Assembly (NCBI GenBank): GCA_902543485.1
Contig: CACBYP010000003.1
Coordinates: 62,001 to 126,000 of the forward strand
Origin: an uncultured Pelagibacteraceae bacterium
GTDB taxonomy: Bacteria; Pseudomonadota; Alphaproteobacteria; Pelagibacterales; Pelagibacteraceae
Length of the DNA stretch: 64,000 nt
Direction: 5' to 3'
A program made the translations under genes and the position numbers. Position 1 is the stretch's first letter, and every line of letters starts with the position of its first letter. Under the pieces are notes generated by a model that saw only the letters and a list, made by a program, of their open reading frames with translations, did no database searches and had not been told where the DNA came from. Positions 9,915 to 19,670 of the stretch are shown in pieces.

Positions 9915-10850
9915 ATGAAAATAAATGATTCAAATATTAAAAAAGCAGTAAAATATTTAAATAATAACGATTGTATTGGGATACCTACGGAAACTGTCTA
10001 TGGATTAGCTGCTAATGCTTATTCTGATAAGGCTACCAAAAGAATATTTAAATTAAAAGGAAGGCCAGCTGATAACCCCTTAATTGTTCATTATTATAAT
10101 ATTAAAGATTTGGAAAAAGATTGTGAGACAAATACTTTGTTTTATAAACTTTATAATTCATTATGCCCTGGACCGATTACATTTATATTAAAACTAAAAG
10201 ATGAAAGTAAAATCTCAAAAAACGTTACTAATAACAAAAAAACGTTAGGTGTAAGATTTCCAAGTCACCGAACCGCTAGAATATTATTAAAATCTATAAA
10301 ATATCCTTTAGCAGCACCAAGCGCAAATATCTCTGAAAGTATAAGTCCAGTGACAAAAGATGATGTATATGATGAATTTGGAAAAAAAATTAAATTTATT
10401 CTAGAAGGTGGAAGATCAAAAATAGGTGTTGAGTCTACGATAATAAGTTTAGTAAAAAAACCCCAAATTTTAAGATTGGGTGGTTTAGATATTTCTACAT
10501 TAAGTAGAAAATTAAAAACAAATTTAGAAACTAAATTACATACTAAAAGCAATATAAATTCTCCAGGAAGAGGAAGAATTCACTATTCACCAGGTATACC
10601 CATTAGATTAAACGCACTTAAAATAAAAAAAGATGAGGCTTTTATTCTAATTAAGAAGAAAAGAGAGAATAATAAGAATTATTTTTACTTAAGTAAGACA
10701 AATAATCTAATGGAGAGTGTTAAAAATTTATATAAAACACTAAGAAAAATTAAGAAGTTAGGCTACAAAAAAATAGCTGTACAAAGAATACCAAACCAAA
10801 ACTTTGGATTAGTAATTAACGATAGACTTCTTAGAGCATCAAAAAAATGA
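9915..10850 (+). CDS. tsaC: L-threonylcarbamoyladenylate synthase, Sua5 type
   Basis: The 311-residue protein has an N-terminal YrdC domain with GIPTETVYGLAANA and KGRPADNPLIVH motifs, and a C-terminal Sua5 extension beginning after the linker GRGRIHYSPG near 215-225. It makes threonylcarbamoyl-AMP from threonine, bicarbonate and ATP for the t6A37 modification of tRNAs reading ANN codons. The length separates Sua5 from the about 190-residue TsaC form. The gene overlaps the following ABC ATPase by 4 bases (ATGA). Confidence 0.94.
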   Translation: MKINDSNIKKAVKYLNNNDCIGIPTETVYGLAANAYSDKATKRIFKLKGRPADNPLIVHYYNIKDLEKDCETNTLFYKLYNSLCPGPITFILKLKDESKISKNVTNNKKTLGVRFPSHRTARILLKSIKYPLAAPSANISESISPVTKDDVYDEFGKKIKFILEGGRSKIGVESTIISLVKKPQILRLGGLDISTLSRKLKTNLETKLHTKSNINSPGRGRIHYSPGIPIRLNALKIKKDEAFILIKKKRENNKNYFYLSKTNNLMESVKNLYKTLRKIKKLGYKKIAVQRIPNQNFGLVINDRLLRASKK

Positions 10851-11584
10851 AAAATTTAGTAGAAGTTAAAAATATAAAAAAAAATTACGGAAAGAATGAG
10901 GCTGTCAAAGGAATTAGCTTTAACATAAAAGAAGACGAAATTTTAGGCCTATTAGGTCCAAATGGTTCGGGCAAAACAACAACTATAGGCATGTTATTGG
11001 GACTTTTAAAACCAACTAGTGGAGAAATTTTTATAAATGGTCAAAAATTAGAGGGGAATAGAATTGAAATCTTAGAACAGATTAACTTCATATCTCCATA
11101 TATAGAATTACCAAAAAAACTTACAGTTAAACAAAATCTAACTGTTTATGGAAAATTATACAAAATAAATAATATTAATGAGAGAATTGAATTTTTATCA
11201 GGAAAATTAAGACTAGAAGGATTACTTAATAGTATTACAGGAGAATTATCCTCTGGACAAAAAAATAGAGTAAGTTTGGCAAAAGCACTAATCAATGAGC
11301 CTAAAGTATTGCTATTAGATGAACCAACCGCATCTTTGGATCCAGAGGTAGGTGATTTTGTTAGGTCCTTTTTGGAAGATTACAAAAAAGAAAAAAAAAT
11401 ATCCATACTTCTTGCTTCTCATAATATGAATGAGGTCACTAGACTTTGTAAATCAATTCTAATGATGAAAGACGGAATTATAATCGATGAAGGAAATCCA
11501 GAAGAATTAATAAATAAACACGGTAGAAAAAACCTTGAGGAAGTTTTTTTAAAATTATCAAGGAGTAAAAATGAGCTTAACTAG
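10847..11584 (+). CDS. ABC transporter ATP-binding protein (ABC-2 exporter type)
   Basis: The 245-residue ATPase has Walker A GPNGSGKTT (about 39-47), the ABC signature LSSGQKNR, Walker B VLLLDEPTASLDPE and the switch histidine in LLASHNM. The following gene, overlapping by 14 bases, encodes its membrane partner. The pair resembles the CcmA/YadG-YadH or Nod-type ABC-2 exporters. The substrate cannot be read from the sequence; a lipid, glycan or drug export role is possible. Confidence 0.93.
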   Translation: MKNLVEVKNIKKNYGKNEAVKGISFNIKEDEILGLLGPNGSGKTTTIGMLLGLLKPTSGEIFINGQKLEGNRIEILEQINFISPYIELPKKLTVKQNLTVYGKLYKINNINERIEFLSGKLRLEGLLNSITGELSSGQKNRVSLAKALINEPKVLLLDEPTASLDPEVGDFVRSFLEDYKKEKKISILLASHNMNEVTRLCKSILMMKDGIIIDEGNPEELINKHGRKNLEEVFLKLSRSKNELN

Positions 11585-12362
11585 AATGTACGGTCTTTTT
11601 TTAAGACATTTTTATTTAATAACTAGATCTTTTCCAAGAGTTTTAGATCTTGTTTATTGGCCAACTATTCAAATTACTTTGTGGGGATTTATCTCAAATT
11701 TTTTTGCTACGCATACAACATATTATAATAATGCGGTAGGAGTTATATTAACTTGCGCAATCCTTTATGATTTTCTTTTTAGAACAAGCATTGGATTTAA
11801 TATGCTGTTTCTTGAGGAAATTTGGAGTAGAAACTTTACAAATTTATTTATTGCGCCAATGAAAATTGGTGAAATATTAACATCACTTGTTGTTACAGCT
11901 TTAATAAGAGCTCTTATTGGTTTAATACCAGCAGTGCTTTTAACTTCTCCATTATTTGGTATTTCAATTTTAGATTTAGGAATATTTTTATTCTTTTTAT
12001 TTATGAGCCTATATTTATTTGGAATAACACTTGGCATCCTGGTATCTGCTGGTCTATTAAGATATGGGCCCTCTTTTGAGAATATAGCGTGGTCTACAAT
12101 GTTTTTATTAGCTCCGTTTGGATGTATTTATTATCCAATTGAAATATTACCAGAAATGTTTCAAAAAATAGCTTACTTATTACCGTTAGTATATATTTTT
12201 GAAGAGGCAAGAAATATTTTGATTAATCAAACTGTAGATATTCAAAATATCTATTATGCATTCTTGTGGAATGGGGTTTACTTTGTACTATCGATTGTAT
12301 TATTCTATTATTCATTCAATGTCGCAAAAAATAAAGGGACACTTATTAATATGGGTGAATAA
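11571..12362 (+). CDS. ABC-2 type transporter permease
   Basis: The 263-residue membrane protein has about six hydrophobic segments and an N-terminal half typical of ABC-2 permeases (RVLDLVYWPTIQITLWGF). It has the late motif LPLVYIFEEARN before the last helix, where this family has a conserved short re-entrant segment. It would pair with the ATPase encoded just upstream in a homodimeric export channel in the inner membrane. Its TAA stop (12360-12362) directly abuts the 3' CCA end of tRNA-Arg encoded on the other strand. Confidence 0.88.
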   Translation: MSLTRMYGLFLRHFYLITRSFPRVLDLVYWPTIQITLWGFISNFFATHTTYYNNAVGVILTCAILYDFLFRTSIGFNMLFLEEIWSRNFTNLFIAPMKIGEILTSLVVTALIRALIGLIPAVLLTSPLFGISILDLGIFLFFLFMSLYLFGITLGILVSAGLLRYGPSFENIAWSTMFLLAPFGCIYYPIEILPEMFQKIAYLLPLVYIFEEARNILINQTVDIQNIYYAFLWNGVYFVLSIVLFYYSFNVAKNKGTLINMGE

Positions 12363-12439
12363 TGGTGCGCCCGCAAGGAGTCGAACCCTGAACCTCCAGA
12401 GCCGAAATCTGGCGCTCTATCCAGTTGAGCTACGAACGC
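12363..12439 (-). tRNA. tRNA-Arg (anticodon TCG)
   Basis: The minus strand from 12439 folds as a 77-base tRNA. The acceptor stem is GCGTTCG with CGGGCGC, the D arm begins GCTC, and the anticodon arm is CCAGA-TTTCGGC-TCTGG with anticodon TCG. The T arm has GGTTCGACTCC, the discriminator is A, and CCA is encoded at 12365-12363. It reads CGN arginine codons. It lies antisense between two plus-strand genes and touches the upstream stop codon. Confidence 0.97.
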
Positions 12440-12462
12440 ATTATTATTTAATATAATAATTT

Positions 12463-13443
12463 ATGAAAAATATCATTAATTTTATTGTTAAAGAAGACGA
12501 TAATAACAAGAGAGTAGACTTGATATTAGCAAATCATGATAAAAGCTTAAGCAGAACTAGAGTAAAAAATTTAATACTAAATAGTAAATTAAAAATTAAC
12601 GAGAGAATTGTCCAAGACCCTTCAATTAAAACTAAATTAAATGACAAAATTGAACTTGAAATTGTTGAACCTAAGAAACAAAGCTTAAAACCTTATGAGT
12701 TTAAATTAAATATAATTTATGAAGATGAAGACTTAATCGTAATTGACAAGCCTTCTGGAATTTCGATGCATCCTGGTGCTGGTAATTATGATAATACAAT
12801 AGTTAACGCATTAATGAATTATGATAATAAAAATTTGTCTAACATAGGAGATGAGCTTAGACCTGGTATAGTTCACAGAATTGACAAAGATACATCTGGA
12901 TTAATTGTAATTGCAAAAAATAATTCAACTCATGAAAAATTATCAATTCAGTTTTCCAAACATACTATAACAAGAGTTTATCAAACTTTAATATGGGGAA
13001 AATTAAGACCTCAAAAAGGAACAATTGAAACATTCATAACTAGAAGTTCAAAAAACAGACAAATGATGGAAGTGTCATCTATCAAAGGTAAAAAAGCAAT
13101 TACACATTATGAAACTTTAGAGCTTTTTGAAAATAATAAAGTTCCAACTTTTAGTTTTATACAATGTAAATTAGAAACTGGAAGAACTCATCAAATAAGA
13201 GTTCATATGTCATACAAAGGTAATAATATTCTTGGAGATAAAAAATATAAAAAAAAATTTAAAAAATTTAAAAACATTGATGAAGATCTTAATAATAAAA
13301 TTTTAAATCTAGATAGACAATTTTTGCATGCAAAACATTTGGGATTTGACCATCCTAAGACAGAGGAAAGATTAGAATTTTCATCAAATATCCCAAAAGA
13401 GTTAAGTGATATCCTAAAAAAACTAAGAAAATTAAGTAAATAA
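12463..13443 (+). CDS. rluD: 23S rRNA pseudouridine synthase, RluD type
   Basis: The 326-residue protein has an N-terminal S4 RNA-binding domain (about 10-70) and an RluA-family catalytic domain with GIVHRIDKDTSGL, where Asp141 is the expected catalytic aspartate. A further GRTHQIRVH motif follows. RluD makes pseudouridines in helix 69 of 23S rRNA. The presence of S4 plus position next to rpoH, a common alphaproteobacterial neighbourhood, favours RluD over RluC. The start lies 23 bases from the tRNA-Arg 5' end. Confidence 0.9.
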   Translation: MKNIINFIVKEDDNNKRVDLILANHDKSLSRTRVKNLILNSKLKINERIVQDPSIKTKLNDKIELEIVEPKKQSLKPYEFKLNIIYEDEDLIVIDKPSGISMHPGAGNYDNTIVNALMNYDNKNLSNIGDELRPGIVHRIDKDTSGLIVIAKNNSTHEKLSIQFSKHTITRVYQTLIWGKLRPQKGTIETFITRSSKNRQMMEVSSIKGKKAITHYETLELFENNKVPTFSFIQCKLETGRTHQIRVHMSYKGNNILGDKKYKKKFKKFKNIDEDLNNKILNLDRQFLHAKHLGFDHPKTEERLEFSSNIPKELSDILKKLRKLSK

Positions 13444-13448
13444 AACGA

Positions 13449-13476
13449 TTGTAAAAAAAAATTTCTCTATTACATA
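13449..13476 (+). promoter_or_regulatory. Candidate promoter for rpoH
   Basis: TTGTAA (13449-13454), a 16-base spacer and TACATA (13471-13476) lie in the 43-base gap between rluD and rpoH. The predicted start would leave only a few bases of leader before the ATG at 13487. The evidence is spacing and weak hexamer match only. Confidence 0.3.
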
Positions 13477-13486
13477 AATACTTCCG

Positions 13487-14377
13487 ATGAGTAATAATAC
13501 ATACAACTTGCCTACACTTTCAAATGAAGGTGGCTTAGCAGCATATCTAGCTCAAATAAAAAAATTTCCTATGCTAGATGCTGAGGAAGAATACATGCTT
13601 GCTAAAAACTGGCAAACGACAGGAAATGTTAAATCAGCTGAAAAACTAGTAACAAGTCATTTAAGACTAGTTGCTAAAATAGCAATGGGTTACAAAGGCT
13701 ATGGTTTGCCTCTTAATGAAATGATTTCAGAAGGTAACGTAGGTTTGATGCAAGCTGTTAAAAAATTTGAACCAGAAAAAGGTTTTAGACTTGCAACTTA
13801 TGCAATGTGGTGGATTAAAGCTTCTATTCAAGAATATATTCTAAGATCATGGAGCTTAGTAAAAATTGGAACTACAACAGCTCAGAAAAAGCTTTTTTTC
13901 AACTTGAAGAAGTTAAAAAATCAGATTGCACCTAGAACAGAGGGTGACTTACGCGATGAACACGTAAAAGATATTGCAAACAGATTAGATGTTAGTGAAC
14001 AAGAGGTAGTATCTATGAATAGAAGGCTATCAGGTAAAGAGCAGTCATTAAATGCGCCAATTGGAGAAGATGGTGATGAGTGGCAAGATTGGGTTGTGGA
14101 TAATGATATGGATCAAGAACTTAAATTTGCACAAAATGAAGAAATGGAACAACGAAAAGATCTTCTTCAGGATTCTATTAAAATTTTAAATGAAAGAGAA
14201 AAAGAAATTCTTTACTCTAGAAGATTGACAGATGTTCCTATAACTTTAGAGGACTTAAGTAAGAAATTCAAAATAAGCAGAGAAAGAATAAGACAAATTG
14301 AAAATAAAGCATTTGAAAAACTTCAAAAACATATGCTGAACTCAGCTAAATCAAAAAATCTATTACCAGCTAATTAA
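13487..14377 (+). CDS. rpoH: RNA polymerase sigma-32 factor (heat-shock sigma)
   Basis: The 296-residue sigma-70-family protein has region 2 sequences LRLVAKIAMGYKGYGLPLNEMIS and FRLATYAMWWIKASIQEYILRSWS. It then has the RpoH box (QKKLFFNLKKLK) that separates RpoH from RpoD, and a C-terminal region 4 helix-turn-helix (ISRERIRQIE). It directs polymerase to heat-shock promoters. It stands downstream of rluD and converges with the autotransporter-like gene with a 5-base gap. Confidence 0.95.
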   Translation: MSNNTYNLPTLSNEGGLAAYLAQIKKFPMLDAEEEYMLAKNWQTTGNVKSAEKLVTSHLRLVAKIAMGYKGYGLPLNEMISEGNVGLMQAVKKFEPEKGFRLATYAMWWIKASIQEYILRSWSLVKIGTTTAQKKLFFNLKKLKNQIAPRTEGDLRDEHVKDIANRLDVSEQEVVSMNRRLSGKEQSLNAPIGEDGDEWQDWVVDNDMDQELKFAQNEEMEQRKDLLQDSIKILNEREKEILYSRRLTDVPITLEDLSKKFKISRERIRQIENKAFEKLQKHMLNSAKSKNLLPAN

Positions 14378-14382
14378 GCTTG

Positions 14383-16188
14383 TTAAAATTCTTTTCTAAT
14401 ATTTGCAGTTAAACTGGTATTAAACGCCTCGTTATCATTTCTATAATGATCGATCATGAAACTTAAATTTAAACCATCTTCCAACGTAGCCCCTATTCCA
14501 AGGGTTAGCTTTGCATGTGATGTATTTTGATCAGATATTGCATTAGCATAAATAGTTGAAGAATCATTTACATAATAAGCTTCTGATAGTGAATTTATTG
14601 TTTTATTTTTACCAATTTCAAACTGTATTAAAGGTGTAATAAATCCTTGATCTATCTCTAATATATTTGAATAATTAAATCCTAAAGATAATGACGAACT
14701 TTTTATATATTGATCATTGTAATTAATTGAATCACCATCACCACTTTCAATGTAATGATCTAATATCGTATAACCCAAATCTATTCTAGAATAGTAATTT
14801 AAGTTTTTACTTTCTTTTTGTTCTAATGGTTCGTACAAGTAAGTGAAGCTTCCAAATAATTGTTTTCCATCTCTGAGGCCTTTATTATTTCCTCCAGATA
14901 CTTTTCTATTGATATCGATTTCTGTTTCTCCAAATCCAATGGCAGCCTCGAAATATCGATTTTCAAAAAATTGGTTGCTTCCATAGATTAATAAAGATTT
15001 TGCTGTTGCATCCATATGTGCATCATTACTTCCAATTTGAGTTTCTTGCTCAGATTGATTTAATGCTAAACCTATAGTTTTTAGATCTGTAATTTTTTTA
15101 TCAAATCCTGCTGTAAAACCTTTGGCGCTAAGATCTTGACCTAAGTCTTTACCTTTATTGTTTATTCTACCAAAAGAAAGATTGCCTTCACTCCAAAAAG
15201 CAAATTTTCTCTGTTTTTTTTCGTATTTTATTAAGTTAGCGGTTAAAGCATCAACTAATTTGTTTGCATACGGGTCGTTAAAATTTAATGCTATTTTATT
15301 TTTTGAAGTGTTGCTATTTTGAATTGGTCTTATAAAATTTAAGCGGCTATTTACTCTATTTAATGACTGTGTCATTGATTGAATTGAAGCTGTTGTTTGA
15401 TTTTTTACTAAAGTTTTTACAGTATCGTTAAAAATTTGTCCTTTTGCAGTAGTAAAATTTAAAGTTGTTGTGTTTGAAATACCAGCGTAAGAGTTTCCAA
15501 CTGCATCATCAAATGCTGTTGCGTCTATTTTTACGTGATAGGATGTGTCATTTTCTAAGTCAGATGATGGATTAATAGTAATTTCAGTTGTTCCACTTCC
15601 AGATAATAAAGATCCTGTTACATCAATCTCTATCGCTTCGCCTGTTGATGTATTTATTATATCAATATTTCCACTTTCGGCATCTACAGCTTCATTAAAT
15701 GTAAGAACTATATTTGATGATACACTAACATTAGATGCATCATCAGATGGCGAGGTAGATGTTAAAGTAGGATTATTATTATCTACTGTTTTAAAATTTA
15801 ATTCTGTTTTACTTGAAATACCATCAAAATTATTAAATGCTGAACTATCTACTAGGATATAATATTCAGTATCCTCATCTAAATTTGATGATAAAGAAAA
15901 TGTAGCTGTAACTGTTGCTGGAGCAGACAAACTCATAGCTAAAAACATTCCATTAGTTGAAAAAGTTTCAACAGTACTGTCATCTGATTTTTTTTTTAAA
16001 ATTACATTTCCGTTATTTGCTGATACAGACCCTGATGCTAGCCACACGAATTCTATTCCGGTATTCACTGCAATCTGTGTTGCATTATCTGCAGGGGTAG
16101 TTGATGATAAATCAACAGCGAATACATGCTTAGGATTGATTAAAATAACAAAAAAAATAATAAATATGTGAATATATTTATTGATCAT
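14383..16188 (-). CDS. Outer-membrane protein with two Ig-like (Big_5) repeats and a C-terminal autotransporter-type barrel
   Basis: The 601-residue protein has a signal peptide (hydrophobic residues about 7-24, likely cut after VFA). Two similar Ser/Thr/Asn-rich Ig-like repeats of the SbsA/Big_5 type follow at about 25-135 and 136-250; each opens with S(T/P)(P/S)xD(N/D)A and ends with a LNF(K/T)T strand. Then come a linker and about 290 residues of alternating beta strands ending in an aromatic residue (IRKEF), the outer-membrane barrel signature. Family knowledge suggests self-transport and display of the Ig-like part, perhaps for adhesion. It sits in core genes between rpoH and purA; the ligand is unknown. 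Confidence 0.8.
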   Translation of the reverse strand: MINKYIHIFIIFFVILINPKHVFAVDLSSTTPADNATQIAVNTGIEFVWLASGSVSANNGNVILKKKSDDSTVETFSTNGMFLAMSLSAPATVTATFSLSSNLDEDTEYYILVDSSAFNNFDGISSKTELNFKTVDNNNPTLTSTSPSDDASNVSVSSNIVLTFNEAVDAESGNIDIINTSTGEAIEIDVTGSLLSGSGTTEITINPSSDLENDTSYHVKIDATAFDDAVGNSYAGISNTTTLNFTTAKGQIFNDTVKTLVKNQTTASIQSMTQSLNRVNSRLNFIRPIQNSNTSKNKIALNFNDPYANKLVDALTANLIKYEKKQRKFAFWSEGNLSFGRINNKGKDLGQDLSAKGFTAGFDKKITDLKTIGLALNQSEQETQIGSNDAHMDATAKSLLIYGSNQFFENRYFEAAIGFGETEIDINRKVSGGNNKGLRDGKQLFGSFTYLYEPLEQKESKNLNYYSRIDLGYTILDHYIESGDGDSINYNDQYIKSSSLSLGFNYSNILEIDQGFITPLIQFEIGKNKTINSLSEAYYVNDSSTIYANAISDQNTSHAKLTLGIGATLEDGLNLSFMIDHYRNDNEAFNTSLTANIRKEF

Positions 16189-16236
16189 ATTACTAATATA
16201 CGATGAATTTTATAGTTATTTAAATTAATTCTAATA

Positions 16237-17526
16237 TTAATTAAAAGGATCTATTAAAAGAATAGTATCTTCCCTCTCTGGACTTGTTGAAATACTTGAT
16301 ATTTTTGTCTCAATGAACTCTTCAATAGCTTTTACATAAATCTTTGCATTATTGGGTAAATCATCAAATTTTTTAATACCTTGAGTTTTAGATTTCCAGC
16401 CTTTGAATGTTTTATATACTGGTTTGACATTTAATTGATCTTCAACGGCAGCAGGGAAATAATCTATTTCTTTTCCATTTAGTTCGTAAGCTACGCAAAG
16501 ATTTATTTCATCAAGTTCATCTAATACATCTAATTTTGTTAATGCTATACCATTAATGCCTGAAATCTTTATAGTTTGTCTCACTAGAACTCCATCAAAC
16601 CAGCCACATCTTCTTTTTCTACTAGTTACAGTTCCAAATTCATGTCCCTTTTCACCTAAATGATTACCAATATCATCTGTTAATTCTGTAGGAAAAGGTC
16701 CTTCGCCTACTCTTGTTGTATATGCTTTTGTAATTCCTAAAACATAATTTATTGAGTTTGGACCACATCCAGATCCTGTTGCTGCTGAGGCTGCTACTGT
16801 ATTGGATGAGGTTACATATGGATAAGTGCCATGGTCTACATCAAGTAATATCCCTTGAGCTCCTTCAAATAATATTTTTTTATTTTCTGATTTAAATTGA
16901 TCTATCTTTCTCCAAACAGGAGCTGAATATTTTAATATATTTGGGGCTATTTTTAATAAGTCCTCAACTAGTTTATCTTTTTCATATATTGGCTTACCCA
17001 ATCCCTTTCGGATAGCATTATGATGTTCTAAAACCACAGCTAATCTATTTTCTAGATTTTTTTTGGATGCAAGGTCCATTACTCTTATTGATCTTCGTCC
17101 GACTTTATCTTCATAGGCTGGACCAATTCCTCTTCTTGTAGTTCCAATTTTTGATTTACCAGCAGTATCTTCCCTTATTTCATCCATCTCTCTGTGAAAT
17201 GGTAAAATTAGTGTGGCAGCCTCAGATAAAATCAGATTATTTTCATTGATTTCTACAGCTTTAGATTTAGCTTCTTCAATTTCATCTAAAAGCGCCCAAG
17301 GATCTACAACAACTCCATTTCCTATAATTGAAATTTTATTTTTTCTTACAATTCCAGATGGTAATAATCTTAATTTATAAGTAATACCATCTATGACCAA
17401 AGTATGACCAGCATTATGTCCTCCTTGGAACCTAATAACAACGTCTGCTTCGCTAGATAACCAATCAACAATTTTCCCTTTTCCTTCATCACCCCACTGA
17501 GATCCAACAACAACTACATTATTCAT
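16237..17526 (-). CDS. purA: Adenylosuccinate synthetase
   Basis: The 429-residue GTP-dependent enzyme has the N-terminal P-loop-like [14 protein letters not shown] with catalytic aspartate, the GHNAGH loop with catalytic histidine near 38-43, and the IMP-binding [13 protein letters not shown] segment. It makes adenylosuccinate from IMP and aspartate in AMP synthesis. The start overlaps the thiD stop by 4 bases, so the two are translationally coupled. The length is standard. Confidence 0.97.
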   Translation of the reverse strand: MNNVVVVGSQWGDEGKGKIVDWLSSEADVVIRFQGGHNAGHTLVIDGITYKLRLLPSGIVRKNKISIIGNGVVVDPWALLDEIEEAKSKAVEINENNLILSEAATLILPFHREMDEIREDTAGKSKIGTTRRGIGPAYEDKVGRRSIRVMDLASKKNLENRLAVVLEHHNAIRKGLGKPIYEKDKLVEDLLKIAPNILKYSAPVWRKIDQFKSENKKILFEGAQGILLDVDHGTYPYVTSSNTVAASAATGSGCGPNSINYVLGITKAYTTRVGEGPFPTELTDDIGNHLGEKGHEFGTVTSRKRRCGWFDGVLVRQTIKISGINGIALTKLDVLDELDEINLCVAYELNGKEIDYFPAAVEDQLNVKPVYKTFKGWKSKTQGIKKFDDLPNNAKIYVKAIEEFIETKISSISTSPEREDTILLIDPFN

Positions 17527-18335
17527 CTAAATTTCTTTTCTATTATAAAACTATTTAAATGGTTAATTGGTCCATTTCCTTTTCCAAAGTTTGGTCTTGT
17601 TCTAATGGCATTGTTTACATATCTAATACCTAACTCACAAGATTTCTTTAGAGTTTTTCCACATCCATAATATGTTGCAATTGCACTTGATAATGTGCAT
17701 CCAGTTCCATGAGTATTTTTTGTTTTAACTTTTCTATTTGTAAATATTGTAGTTTCTTTTTTGTTTATAAAAATATCTGTCATAGTTGTAGAACCTAAAT
17801 GACCACCTTTAATTAAAACATTCTTAGCACCTAAATCTAATAATATTTTTGCAGCATTTTTCATATCCAAAATAGATTTAATTTTAATTTTAGTTAGTAT
17901 TTCTGCTTCAGGAATATTTGGTGTTATTAAATCAATTCTTTTTACTAGTTTTTTTTTCATAAATAAAATAGCTTTATCATCAATAAGCTTGGCTCCTCCT
18001 TTAGCTACCATAACAGGATCTAATATTATTTTTTTTAAGTTTGATTTTTTTATTGATTTTAATACTGAATTTATAACTTGAGTAGAATGCAGCATTCCTA
18101 TCTTTACTGAATCTGGCTTAATATCTTTTGACGTAAACTCGATTTGATTTGAAATTTCTTTAATGGGTATTGGTATTATAGACTTAACACCTGTAGTGTT
18201 CTGAGCTGTAACTGCTGTTATTGCTGTCATGGCATAAGAACCAAGAGAAGTAACTGATTTAATATCTGCTTGAATGCCCGCACCTCCAGAGGAGTCTGAT
18301 CCTGCAATTATTAATATTTTAGATTTGATTTTCAA
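17523..18335 (-). CDS. thiD: Hydroxymethylpyrimidine/phosphomethylpyrimidine kinase
   Basis: The 270-residue ribokinase-like kinase has the N-terminal [16 protein letters not shown] signature, [13 protein letters not shown] in the middle and the C-terminal anion-hole/catalytic segment [13 protein letters not shown]. It phosphorylates HMP and HMP-P for thiamine synthesis. SAR11 bacteria are known to need external pyrimidine precursor, so a kinase that salvages HMP fits. It lies one base from glmM and overlaps purA. Confidence 0.95.
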   Translation of the reverse strand: MKIKSKILIIAGSDSSGGAGIQADIKSVTSLGSYAMTAITAVTAQNTTGVKSIIPIPIKEISNQIEFTSKDIKPDSVKIGMLHSTQVINSVLKSIKKSNLKKIILDPVMVAKGGAKLIDDKAILFMKKKLVKRIDLITPNIPEAEILTKIKIKSILDMKNAAKILLDLGAKNVLIKGGHLGSTTMTDIFINKKETTIFTNRKVKTKNTHGTGCTLSSAIATYYGCGKTLKKSCELGIRYVNNAIRTRPNFGKGNGPINHLNSFIIEKKFR

Positions 18336-18336
18336 T

Positions 18337-19668
18337 TTACTGGATAGATTTTTTAATTATATTAACACACAATTTATTTAAACCTGATTCATCTGACTCG
18401 CTCATAATTCTAATTTTAGGTTCAGTACCAGATTTTCTAACTAATATTCTGCCTTTATTTTTAATTATTTTATTTGCTTCGTTAATTGCTTTTTTGCATT
18501 TTGGAGAATTAATTATTGATTTATCTTTAACTTCTATATTTTCCAATATTTGAGGAGTGGGTTTAAATTTATTAAAAAGTTCACTGGCTTTCCTTCTTTT
18601 TCTTAATGAAAAAAGGATCTCAAGAGCAACCAGTAATCCATCTCCTGTAGTTGCAAACTTCCCAAGAATTATATGACCTGATTGTTCTCCACCCAAATTA
18701 AATTTATTTTTTTTCATTTTTTCTTTGACGTGTCTATCTCCTACATCAGATCTTAAAAATTTAATTCCATTGTTTTTAAAAAAATTTTCTAAGCCATAAT
18801 TTGACATTAGTGTACCAACAACACCTCCTTTTAAAATCTTTTTTCGTTTCCATCTTTCACCCAACATTGCAAGAATTTTATCTCCATCGATAATTTTTCC
18901 TTTTTCATCACAGACAATTATTCTATCTGCATCACCATCTAATGAAATACCCATATGAGCTTTATTTTTTTTTGTCATTTGACAAATTTTACTTGGATAA
19001 GTAGATCCAGATTTAAGATTTATATTTAATCCATTTGGAGAAGTGCCAGAACTATATATTTTAGCACCTAGTGATTTAAATAATTCAGGACCGGCTTTAT
19101 AACCAGCTCCATTAGCGCAATCTAATGCAATTTTAATTCCTTTTAGACTAAAAGAAGATGGAAAATTTTGTTTTAATATTTTTATATATTTTTCATTGGC
19201 ATCTTCTAATCTTTTAACTCTGCCTAACTCAATTGGTTTTGAAAGATTTTTAGTTATCTTTGAATCTATTAATTTTTCAATTTTTTTTTCGATTTTGTCA
19301 GAAAGTTTAAGTCCATCTGGTCCAAATAGTTTTAATCCATTGTCATAATAAGGATTATGAGATGCAGTAATCATTATACCCATATTTGCTCTCATTTTTT
19401 TTGTTAGCATTGCTAGACCATTTGTTGGTAGTGGTCCTAAAGTATATATATGCATTCCTGCTGAAGCTAATCCAGACACTAAAGCTGGTTCAAGCGTATA
19501 ACCCGATAATCTTGTGTCTTTTGCAATAATTGCTATTTGTTTACTTTTTTTTAAATTTTTAAAATATGTTCCAGCAGCCAAGCCAAATTTAAAAAACATT
19601 TCTCCATTTATTTTAGATCCATTAACTTTTCCTCTAATTCCGTCTGTGCCAAAATATTTTTTAATCAT
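18337..19668 (-). CDS. glmM: Phosphoglucosamine mutase
   Basis: The 443-residue alpha-D-phosphohexomutase has the active-site phosphoserine loop TASHNP (about 100-105), the metal-binding DGDADR motif near 240-245 and the C-terminal phosphate-binding loop RKSGTEPKIRIM. It converts glucosamine-6-P to glucosamine-1-P for UDP-GlcNAc, peptidoglycan and lipid A. The ftsH-folP-glmM order is the one found in many proteobacteria, with gaps of 2-6 bases here. Confidence 0.97.
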   Translation of the reverse strand: MIKKYFGTDGIRGKVNGSKINGEMFFKFGLAAGTYFKNLKKSKQIAIIAKDTRLSGYTLEPALVSGLASAGMHIYTLGPLPTNGLAMLTKKMRANMGIMITASHNPYYDNGLKLFGPDGLKLSDKIEKKIEKLIDSKITKNLSKPIELGRVKRLEDANEKYIKILKQNFPSSFSLKGIKIALDCANGAGYKAGPELFKSLGAKIYSSGTSPNGLNINLKSGSTYPSKICQMTKKNKAHMGISLDGDADRIIVCDEKGKIIDGDKILAMLGERWKRKKILKGGVVGTLMSNYGLENFFKNNGIKFLRSDVGDRHVKEKMKKNKFNLGGEQSGHIILGKFATTGDGLLVALEILFSLRKRRKASELFNKFKPTPQILENIEVKDKSIINSPKCKKAINEANKIIKNKGRILVRKSGTEPKIRIMSESDESGLNKLCVNIIKKSIQ

Positions 19669-19670
19669 TT

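Noticed and set aside
12256..12456. 66-codon plus-strand frame over the permease end and tRNA-Arg
   Set aside because: It overlaps the permease in another frame and the tRNA gene. Part of it (GAPARSRTLNLQSR) is a well-known false protein from antisense tRNA translation.
15545..15862. 105-codon plus-strand frame antisense to the Ig-repeat protein
   Set aside because: It is a shadow of the Asp/Ser/Asn-rich repeat codons with no independent start signal.
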